Origin: Sthenelais limicola
Lineage: Eukaryota; Annelida; Polychaeta; Phyllodocida; Sigalionidae
NCBI GenBank assembly: GCA_942159475.1
Contig: OW804099.1
Location: 12,150,119-12,214,118, forward strand
Reading direction: 5' to 3'
DNA length: 64,000 nt
The notes under the pieces are model-generated. The model made no database searches, was not told the DNA's origin, and saw only the letters and a list, made by a program, of their open reading frames with translations. The translations under genes were made by a program, and so were the position numbers. Below are positions 56,025 through 64,000 of the stretch, one piece after another; positions within the stretch are counted from its first letter, which is position 1, and each line of letters starts with the position of its first letter.

Positions 56025-56112
56025 ACTGTGCGCATGCGTGTATTCTGATCTTCACCAGTTCCGGTCCTTCTTCGGAGCCATGTTTTCAAGGCGAAACAAG
56101 CTAAAGAACTAA
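56025..56112 (+). promoter_or_regulatory. Promoter-like patch: NRF1-type and ETS-type sites before a short ORF
   Basis: GTGCGCATGCGTG (about 56028-56040) and CAGTTCCGGTCC (56056-56067) precede ATG at 56080, which opens an 11-codon frame (MFSRRNKLKN, stop 56110-56112). The combination is common in TATA-less promoters, but no transcript evidence or following exon was found. Confidence 0.3.
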
Positions 56113-56187
56113 TTATTTAACAATTTATTCCTCAAAATCGCTATAGATCATGTTAATTTAACATTAGTTCAGTGTGTGGGGTGAAAT

Positions 56188-56316
56188 AAACACAGAACAA
56201 CCCTCAGATTCTCGGCGTCGTGAATATTCTCCGATGACGGTCACGGGACTACCGTCCCTTGACCGTCATCGGTGAATATTCACTCCCGCCTCGAATCCCG
56301 GGTAGTTCTGTGTATA
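56188..56316. repeat. Long fold-back hairpin (about 60-bp arms)
   Basis: ACACAGAACAACCCTCAGAT through CCGATGACGGTCACGGGAC is mirrored by GTCCCTTGACCGTCATCGG through CGGGTAGTTCTGTGT. The central GATGACGGTCA arms pair perfectly and the outer arms with mismatches. CpG content is high compared with the flanks. Confidence 0.9.
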
Positions 56317-56529
56317 TGTTCTGTATCATCCTATGTTTCAATCATATGATATGTGGATCACTTAAGGTTGAAAAATATTTGCATTTGCATCCAATATTGC
56401 TTAGACAGCTAGTATAGATGAAATCAAAACTTAATTTGCAATTTAGTTTTTTTCAATTTACTCAAAAGTTGTCAAAAGTTAGATACAACGTTTTGGCTCT
56501 GCTTCATTATCTAGCTATTACTATATTAC

Positions 56530-56784
56530 GACTACATCAAAATAGACAGTATTAAAACCATTTTGACTATTTTGTCCAGTTTTCTTGCTTTTGAAACGTC
56601 CTCATTTATATTTGGATGATCCTCCCAAATCATTTCCTAGGATGACTTTATATATTATCGCTCACTGGCGACCGTTTTCTCTTCCAATTCTTCTATAAAG
56701 ATATAATAGTTGCAGAATAGTGATCAATCCAGTGATATAAGTCATAATATGAGGGAGTTCGCAATAGCTGAGACTGTAGCTATA
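56530..56784. mobile_element. TTAA-flanked MITE family copy, partial
   Basis: 'TTTTGTCCAGTTTTCTTGCTTTTGAAACGTCCTC', 'TATATTATCGCTCACTGGCG' and one 69-bp unit (56695-56755) are followed by AGCTGAGACTGTAGCTATAA, a decayed right terminus. Confidence 0.55.
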
Positions 56785-56954
56785 AGTACAGTGTACTTTC
56801 AGCTTACTCAGGTTCTGGCACTCCGTGGTTGGGGTGGGGGTGGGCAATTTTCCCATCATGCTCCTGGGCTTCCTGTGAAAGCCTTTTAGAGAGGAAGCTA
56901 CGCCTAAGCCTTACCAGTGTGTTTTGGCAAGATGGGACACAGCATGTAGCACTT

Positions 56955-57189
56955 GGGTCAGATTTTCAGAAAATGTATAATTCGTCTTCACCAATCCTCT
57001 CAAATAACCTGCATTTAAGACAAAAATTAGCTTCAAAATGCAGTTTAACATAACAGAACTGATACTTTAAATCAATCTGATACCAAATATACTCAGATAT
57101 CCCCGGTATTCATCATTTTTCAGCCTAATTTAGCAGAATTTCCTAAATAAGTAGAGCTGGCAATTGTAAATTTTCTGAAAATCTGACCC
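56955..57189. mobile_element. 235-bp MITE, GGGTCAGAT termini (copy 2)
   Basis: GGGTCAGATTTTCAGAAAAT at the left and AAATTTTCTGAAAATCTGACCC at the right. It has exactly the same length as copy 3, with colinear interior in the opposite orientation. Confidence 0.82.
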
Positions 57190-57902
57190 TCTTGATACTT
57201 GCATGTTTTAAGCTGAACACAAAATAATTAGATAATTGGAAGAACTGTAATAATTACAGAGATTGTTCCTTTTTCTATATGTTTCTTTTGATTTCCTGCC
57301 CTGTGTAATGAGCTTTGTAAATGTGATATGGAAATAAAAATTTACTATCATTATTAATAAATGAGGTAGGATTATAGTTTTAGTAATGTAACAGCATTAA
57401 CATCACATCTCACCCCCATTACACCCATCTCATTTCATTATTAACTTCACTTTCACATCTGAATTGAATCGGTTACCAAATGTATTATTTCCACACTCTA
57501 TAAAAATGTTAAGAATGTAAAACGCGAAAATTCAGGACACAGGGAAAGACCGGGATTTGCCCGAGCCGTGAAAACTTGCTATGGCCTATGCCATCTCTAA
57601 CAGCCTGAATAAAATTCAAAAAAAAAACCAAAACATTATTTTTTTACTTTTTCATGGTATCAATCTTTCACCTATCATCATATGTCTATGTTTGTCATGT
57701 TAGTATAGTGATACTACCTCTGTATCATAACACCATTACACGTACATACTGTAACTGTGTTGTAAAAGTTAAAATTTAATTATTTGGGGGCTATTGATCA
57801 TCACGCGGGCCGGGGAGTGGTACACGTGTTACACCACCCCTCACTAATCCTACCTACAGACAATTACCAGTCGCCACCTGAGTAGTTCTATCTTTGTTAT
57901 CC
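57190..57902. other. Non-coding with two retroelement-like 3' ends
   Basis: ATGGAAATAAAAATTTACTA near 57329 and CAGCCTGAATAAAATTC followed by an A-run near 57602-57627 are typical LINE ends. GGTACACGTGTTACACC at 57820 contains a CACGTG E-box. Confidence 0.4.
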
Positions 57903-58975
57903 AGGGGTGGGGGGAGGCAGGTGGGGGGGTGGACATGGGGAGTGACCAGGGTCAGGCAGGTGGGGGGGGGAGGCAGGTGGGGGGGGGAGGCAGGTGGGGG
58001 GGGGGACATGGGGAGTGACCAGGGTCAGGCAGGGGTGGGGGGGGGAGGCAGGTGGGGGGGGAGGCAGGTGGGGGGGGGAGGCAGGTGGGGGGGGGGAGGC
58101 AGGTGGGGGGGGGAGGCAGGTAGGGGGTGGACATGGGGAGTGACCAGGGTCAGGCAGGGGTGGGGGGAGGCAGGTGGGTGAGGGGGTGGACATGGGGAGT
58201 GAGCAGGGTCAGGCAGGGGTGGGGGGGGAGGCAGGTGGGGGTGGACATGGGGAGTGACCAGGGTCAGGCAGGGGTGGGGGGGGGAGGCAGGTTGGGGTGG
58301 ACATGGGGAGTGAGCAGGGTCAGGCAGGGGTGGGGGGGGGAGGCAGGTGGGGGGGGGGGAGGCAGGTGGGGGGTGGACATGGGGAGTGACCAGGGTCAGG
58401 CAGGGGTGGGGGGGGAGGCAGGTGGGGGGTGGACATGGGGAGTGACCAGGGTCAGGCAGGGGTGGGGGGGGAGGCAGGTGGGGGTGGACATGGGGAGTGA
58501 CCAGGGTCAGGCAGGGGTGGGGGGGGGGAGGCAGGTGGGGGGTGGACATGGGGAGTGACCAGGGTCAGGCAGGGGTGGGGGGGGAGGCAGGTGGGGGGTG
58601 GACATGGGGAGTGACCAGGGTCAGGCAGGGGTGGGGGGGGAGGCAGGTGGGGGGTGGACATGGGGAGTGACCAGGGTCAGGCAGGGGTGGGGGGAGGGAG
58701 GCAGGTGGGGGGTGGACATGGGCAGTGACCAGGGTCAGGCAGGGGTGGGGGGGGGGAGGCAGGTGGGGGGTGGACATGGGGAGTGACCAGGGTCAGGCAG
58801 GGGTGGGGGGAGGGAGGCAGGTGGGGGGTGGACATGGGGAGTGACCAGGGTCAGGCAGGGGTGGGGGGGGAGGCAGGTGGGGGGTGGACATGGGGAGTGA
58901 CCAGGGTCAGGCAGGGGTGGGGGGGGGGAGGTGGGGGGGCTGGACATGGGGAGTGACCAGGGTCAGGCAGGGGTG
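57903..58975 (+). repeat. G-run minisatellite, about 57-bp unit, 17 copies
   Basis: Units share GGACATGGGGAGTGACCAGG and GTCAGGCAGGGGTGGG followed by six to ten G. Every unit has four or more G3+ runs, which allows G-quadruplexes on the plus strand. Pro-rich minus frames are artefacts. Confidence 0.97.
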
Positions 58976-60000
58976 GGCATAGCCATGCTCAGGGAAGAAG
59001 GAATCTCATTGTATTAGTAACAAAATCAAACAAAATTAGTAATTCCATAATTTACAAATGTCAGACTAGGTGGAACGAGCTAAAACCAGTAGCCCATAAA
59101 AGTGAGGACATAGCTACGTTCAACAGCTTCTTGCAGCATTTTGAATATTATAAGTACTTTAAATATATATTCATGAATGTTATATTACGGTAGCTTGCTG
59201 CCCTGCTCAAAACACTGCTCCTCTTCATCTTTTCTATCTTATGTAACTCTAACTTGATAAGTAAAACCCCTCCCCCCACCCACAAGTCCATGCCACTAAG
59301 ACATGAGACCTGTGCAAGTCCAGAGAGTGTGATGGCACCAGAGGCCTATCGTCAGAGTTTGAGGGGAAGTCTTGGGCTATTTACGTTCATAAATATAGAT
59401 TGTTTTTGTAGGCTGACATTGCCCACCATCCCGCCCGCCATTCTCCTTACTGTTCCGCCCACCCTCCTCCAAAATCGTTTAATTTTAATGTTAAGTCAAC
59501 GTGAAAAACGATTGCCGACGCGGCGATGTTTTACACATCATACGGTGGCACTACCTCATGGGAGGGTGAGAAACAATTCTCTCAGCTGTCACGTGTCACG
59601 CCGAGCCTACAAGCATGGTTATGGCGTTGAGTTTTCATCCTAAAGATAGGGTCAACGCGAGAGGTCTGTCACGCCATAATTATACCAGTAAGAGCTAAAA
59701 AATCTTGGTCAAATCTCTCCCTAAGGGTCTGACTTAGGCCCTCAGCTAAGTTGTGGGTCTTGGACAATGAGAAATAGAGGGGGTTTCCCGATCATGGAGA
59801 ATGTTGTTCAGTACTATGTATCTCCGATTGGACGGGCGGCGATTTTTCTGGCTTTGGCTTTATGTGGTGCATAATTATTAATTATGCCATTTCGCCAGCT
59901 CGTCTAGTGCAAGTCTAACTCATGCCCCAGGCACTGAAAGAGAGGACTGGATCATGGTCATATGACCTAGGGATTGGAGATCTGGCGGGAAATGCAAACC
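58976..60000. other. Intergenic, no gene recognised
   Basis: The open frame 59254-59643 lacks recognisable motifs. The stretch ends in a moderately GC-rich region leading to the promoter candidate. Confidence 0.35.
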
Positions 60001-60011
60001 CAAAAGCAGAG

Positions 60012-60115
60012 TATAAAAGGACCCCTGCTACACCAGATTGTCACTCAGCGGTCATGCAGGTTAGGTGTTACAAGCTTCGTCTACCTAATATATCTAACTT
60101 GATAAGTGTTTTATA
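60012..60115 (+). promoter_or_regulatory. Candidate TATA/Inr core promoter and short ORF
   Basis: TATAAAAG (60012-60019) is followed 31 bp later by TTGTCACTCAG, a good initiator with A at 60043. The first ATG (60054) opens a 20-codon frame that ends at 60113-60115 (TAA). ATGCAG|GTTAGG could also be a donor directly after the start. Spacing is textbook, but no gene follows that I can recognise. Confidence 0.4.
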
Positions 60116-61172
60116 ATGGGCCTTGGTCTATCAGTAATGGGCCTTGGTCTATCAGTAATGGGCGTAGCTGACACATGTGCTGGTGAGCCCATAATTATAT
60201 TGATATAATGGTGGGCGTCACCTTCCAATGTAATCACTCAATGTTACACAATGTCATCAGTTAGACTTGGCTATGTGTGGGTATTCAGACTTCACCATGC
60301 ATACATATAATTGAGACCTGGGCGTGGAGCCCACACCCACTGCCCATTCACTGTAACGTAATCTTGTACATCGTGTAGGTCTATACCACTAAATATAGTT
60401 CTATTATAGATGTGGAGTACAATGAGGTTGTGGTCCAGGAGCTGATTGTCTGACAGGTGGGATTAAATACACATTTCACAGTCGCATTATTTCAAGCAGA
60501 CGCCCACGTGTTTGACTTCCGTTTTCACTTTGCCACTAAGGGACTGTTCATTTTTAACTACTAGGAGGGGAGGGAGGAGAGAATCTTCAGGGGGCACTTT
60601 TTTTGTGCAGACTCTGAAGGGAGTCATATCTTTTCACATAGACTGTGAAGGTGGCCACCTTTTTTTGCGTACTCCAAAAGTGGGGGGGTCTCAGAATTGC
60701 AATGATGTAGGGGGAGGCAAAAAAATTTGCACATCTTTGCCTAACAATTTTTCCGCAAAGTATCCACTTAGTACGATATTAGATTACTTTTTTTAAACAA
60801 TTATGATAATACACATTTGCCTACCATAGTTTAATCACCTTATAATTCATTAAACAAAAGATTTGTGGCGGAAGTTTGTCTACTTTATCCATGGCTGGAT
60901 TTTGCTTAGGCAGTGGTAATGAAGCATGATGAGTCTCATGTCACAAATCATGGATTTTGACAGACCAGCATATTTACAAAGAGGACTTAAAGTGGATTCC
61001 AACGACCTTCAGAAAACCTATAAAGTACTGTGGTGATATTGGGTTTTACTAGAGTTTATCTCTAGGTGCTGTCTGCTGTGGGTTAGTTCAGCCGATCTAC
61101 CCCAGTGGGCAGTACTGGTCCGCAGTGACTTTTTAGTCTGTGATATCATTTTTACCTGTTGCATTTTATATA
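60116..61172. other. Intergenic, short repeats only
   Basis: AATGGGCCTTGGTCTATCAGT is repeated 2.5 times at 60114-60165. Otherwise nothing is recognised. Confidence 0.4.
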
Positions 61173-61990
61173 TAAGATAAGATAAGATAAGATAAGAAGT
61201 TTTTTATTTGTCATGATCAAGGGTACAGGAGTGAGTACAATTGAATAAGGCGATAAAATAGACAAATGGGTCGACATACCTCTATGGTACCGCATGGTAC
61301 CATTTCTTCCAGTAGTTACCAGAAATTTTGAAAAAACTAGTAGGACAAACTAAGAACTACAGCTAATTAAATGACTTAGAAGTAAAATGACTAAAAGATT
61401 AAATAACAGATCTTATAAATTGATCTGGTTAACAGAGACAGCTTGATAAGTTGGGCAATACAGCACAACTTTTACAATATGTGTGCGACTTTTAAATCAT
61501 GGGCACATCTATATTAGGCAGTACAGCGCAAGTTTACAATATAAAAGAAGTTACATTAGGCAAGAACCGACGGTCAGGTGTATAAGATTAATAAAGATTA
61601 ATAATATCAGGTGAAAGGTTAATAAACCTAAGGATAGTGATAACAGCAGTCTAGCTGTTGTTGCTTGACTAACAGCAACCTGGATTAATCTTTTTATGCC
61701 AAATGTTATGAATTGTCTTTATATTGTAACTAAGTCATTGTTACTCTTATTCTGGCTTGTGTGGTGGATCACTAAGCATGCATGTTGCCTGAGACACCTG
61801 CAGTCAAGGATCACCTGGCTGGCCAGGGGACCGGAGATCCTCAGACTCAGGTAGGATTGGTTGAGCTGATTGCTAACAATTCTCAGAAATAAAATCCTTG
61901 TGAACAGGTCGTGCTGTCTTTGTTCCATCTGTTTTATAGAAAGCTTGGTTAAGGCATACGAATCCCTCATTGGGGTAAAGTTCCTCCTGT
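61173..61990 (-). pseudogene. 5'-truncated LINE: ORF2 C terminus and 3' UTR with (TTATC)n tail
   Basis: On the minus strand 61970-61719 encodes RDSYALTKLSIKQMEQRQHD and LFTRILFLRIVSNQLN, matching the post-RT 'L-IP-L--RR--L--K-F' pattern of CR1-like elements. The frame then ends and ~550 bp of UTR run to GACAAATAAAAAACTTC and (TTATC)n at 61173-61197, a tandem-repeat tail. Confidence 0.65.
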
Positions 61991-62340
61991 CTTGTCTTTA
62001 ATCCTCTCCCCTCAATATATCATGTAGCCGAAGTTTTATTACACCTAAATACCCTGTAGTCGACGTTATTGACACTTAAATAACCAAAACACGCCTTCCC
62101 TCTTCCCCCTTCACCCTTTCCTGTTAAGGAATACAGTGCCAAACTATAGAATGACCTTATAAGGAATGATTTATGACACAGAGAAATGAGTCTCATGTTT
62201 TCTCCACAAGAACACTTTGAAGGAATATTTTCTCAAGACTGAACTGAATATTTCTATGCATTTTAAGGTCATTCACAGGGAATATATTTCACTAGTTTAC
62301 TAGTGAGTCGCTAACGTCTTTCTAAAATAAAAACATATAT
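61991..62340. other. Intergenic, nothing recognised
   Basis: AT-rich; TTCACTAGTTTACTAGTGAG near 62289 is a short dyad. Confidence 0.4.
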
Positions 62341-62575
62341 GGGTCAGATTTTCAGAAAATGTACAATTGGCAGCTCTGCACATTAAGGAAATTCTCCTAA
62401 ATTAGGCTGAAAAATGATGAATACCGGGTATACCTGAGTATATTTGCTATCGCATTGATTTAAAGTATCAGTTTTGTTAGGTTAAACTGCATTTTGAAGC
62501 TCATTTTTGTCTTAATTGTGGCTTATTTGAGAGAATTGGTGAAAGCGAATTGTACATTTTCTGAAAATCTGACCC
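62341..62575. mobile_element. 235-bp MITE, GGGTCAGAT termini (copy 3)
   Basis: GGGTCAGATTTTCAGAAAAT and its inverse ATTTTCTGAAAATCTGACCC are flanked by ATAT and ATAG. TA followed by TGGGTC, and GACCCA followed by TA, would fit a TA target duplication as in Tc1/mariner MITEs, but the other copies do not confirm it. Confidence 0.85.
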
Positions 62576-62744
62576 ATAGAAGTATTATACATCTCCTAAA
62601 GGTTAACATTGTTGTACCTGATTTCACCTTTCTCTCTGCTACATCGCATATGACACGTGTGTTATGAATGACTTGCAGTAAACCAAGAACCAGATAATCT
62701 CCTGAACAGCTGCGGCTTCAACAACCCTCACTTGTGTCATTCTT

Positions 62745-63245
62745 ACTATTAGCCACGCCTATAAACCATTAGCCACGCCTATAAACCATTAGCCACGCCT
62801 GTAAACTATTAGCCACGCCTATAAACTATTAGCCACGCCTATAAACCATTAGCCACGCCTATAAACCATTAGCCACGCCTATAAACCATTAGCCACGCCT
62901 ATAAACCATTAGCCACGCCTGTAAACTATTAGCCACGCCTATAAACCATTAGCCACGCCTATAAACCATGAGCCACGCCTATAAACCATTAGCCACGCCT
63001 ATAAACCATTAGCCACGCCTATAAACCATTAGCCACGCCTATAAACCATTAGCCACGCCTAGAAACCATTAGCCACGCCTAGAAACCATTAGCCACGCCT
63101 ATAAACCATTAGCCACGCCTATAAACCATTAGCCACACCTAGAAACCATTAGCCACACCTAGAAACCATTAGCCACACCTAGAAACCATTAGCCACACCT
63201 AGAAACCATTAGCCACACCTAGAAACCATCAGCCACACCTATAAA
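62745..63245 (+). repeat. 20-bp minisatellite, about 25 copies
   Basis: The unit is ATTAGCCACGCCTATAAACC. A gradient is visible: left units have CACGCCTATAAA, middle units CACGCCTAGAAA and right units CACACCTAGAAA. CCACGCC/CCACACC resembles KLF/Sp-type sites. Confidence 0.97.
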
Positions 63246-63775
63246 CCCAGATTAAGCAGGACAACACCTGTTAAGGCTCTGGTCCACTGATACGATTATC
63301 TCAACAGGGGTCAATCGGTGCAGAAAAAGAACAGTGCAGATGGAGTGCTTCTGGTCCCGGCCCCTCAATAACCTATTTCCAAGTACCACGGTCACGGGGG
63401 TTACCATGGCAACGCACGAGTGTCTTCAAGCTCATGGGGTCACAGGGTGGATTTACCACTAAGCTTAACTGGAACACGGTAGAAGCAGCGTGTAAAGATG
63501 GCTAAATTTTGTCACTTTTGTCTGCGAGTTTGCTCTAATAATGCAGAGATAAGGATGCTAACATTGCATAGCTTTGCATGTTCAGCAGGACTTGTATGAG
63601 CGTTACCAAGTATAAGTAGGCGCATTGGTATATGTACGGGAAAGTTAGGATGTCTCAGAAGGGGGTGTCCTGACTTGGAGGAGTTGTTGACGGGAGGTAC
63701 AAGCACCATAGGCCCTAGCCTACTCTGCAGGACCCTAGTCACCGCAGAGTCTTGGGCCAGGAGCCTGGAGGGTCA
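63246..63775. other. Intergenic, nothing coding recognised
   Basis: Unique-looking sequence; the minus-strand frame 63512-63742 has no known motif. Confidence 0.4.
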
Positions 63776-64000
63776 AGGAGGGAGGGAGAGGGAGGGAAAG
63801 GGAGGGAGAGGGAGGGAGAGGGAGGGAGGGAGAGGGAGGGAGAGGGAGGGAGGGGGGAGGGAGAGGAGGGAGAGAGGAGAGAGAGGGAGAGAGAGGGAGG
63901 GAGAGGGAGGGAGAGGGAGGGAGAGGGAGGGAGAGGGAGGGAGAGGGAGGGAGAGGGAGAGGGAGGAGAGGGAGGAGAGGGAGGGAGAGGGAGGGAGAGG
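63776..64000 (+). repeat. GA-rich (GGGAGAGGGAGG)n tract, runs off the window
   Basis: Hexamer/tetramer purine repeats continue to the right edge. Confidence 0.95.

Noticed and set aside
62120..62200. Another LINE C terminus resembling the one at 310-411
   Set aside because: Shares only a short 'CTATAGAATGACCTTAT' word; no open frame of useful length.

Overview
This is eukaryotic, almost certainly animal, nuclear DNA. It is AT-leaning and intron-rich, with one multi-exon neuropeptide-type receptor gene, decayed retroelements of three kinds (non-LTR/LINE, Ty3/Gypsy LTR, DIRS/Ngaro-like) and several families of short inverted-repeat transposons. Tandem repeats fill very roughly a third of the window. 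This element mix with a FMRFamide/peptide-receptor-like GPCR fits a marine invertebrate, and a lophotrochozoan such as a mollusc, annelid or brachiopod is my best guess. The species cannot be fixed from the sequence alone. Most long open frames lie inside tandem repeats and are not genes.

Layout. 0-11 kb: purine-rich DNA, LINE remnants (310-411; 5.3-6.2 kb), a MITE at 4.27-4.68 kb, a large tetranucleotide microsatellite and three minisatellites. 11.05-20.32 kb (minus strand): a class A GPCR of 487 residues in four coding exons whose splice sites and phases all agree. Its 6.2-kb third intron is packed with minisatellites, two copies of a TTAA-flanked MITE family and hairpins. 20.3-24.9 kb: more minisatellites and a LINE nested inside a MITE. 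24.95-28.12 kb: a 65-bp array of about 47 units. 28.5-31.8 kb: two MITEs and a polypurine tract. 32.8-34.5 kb: a broken DIRS/Ngaro-like element. 35.1-36.4 kb: a 67-bp array. 37.5-39.3 kb: a long hairpin, then a duplicated promoter/first-exon-like module with two related small ORFs. 39.8-41.7 kb: GC-rich hexanucleotide and 36-bp arrays. 42-47.7 kb: a MITE with a nested LINE tail, then about 165 copies of a 28-bp unit. 48.5-57.2 kb: old repeats around a broken Gypsy element, and more MITEs and hairpins. 57.9-59 kb: a G-run minisatellite. 59-64 kb: mostly non-coding, with a TATA/Inr promoter candidate, a LINE 3' end, a MITE and a 20-bp array.

The GPCR is the only confidently functional protein gene. 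The most interesting signals concern repeats that seem to interact with gene structure or mobile elements. (1) A 37-bp array directly upstream of the last GPCR exon puts a perfect TACTAAC branch-point motif in each of ten units. (2) A 29-bp array in intron 1 carries donor-like and acceptor-like motifs in every unit. (3) A MITE family flanked by TTAA (piggyBac-like) carries a 69-bp internal satellite, recurs through the window in both orientations and has been hit twice by LINEs. (4) A TIR element carries three copies of a perfectly conserved 16-bp palindrome at an exact 44-bp period. No CRISPR, operon or prokaryotic system is present.
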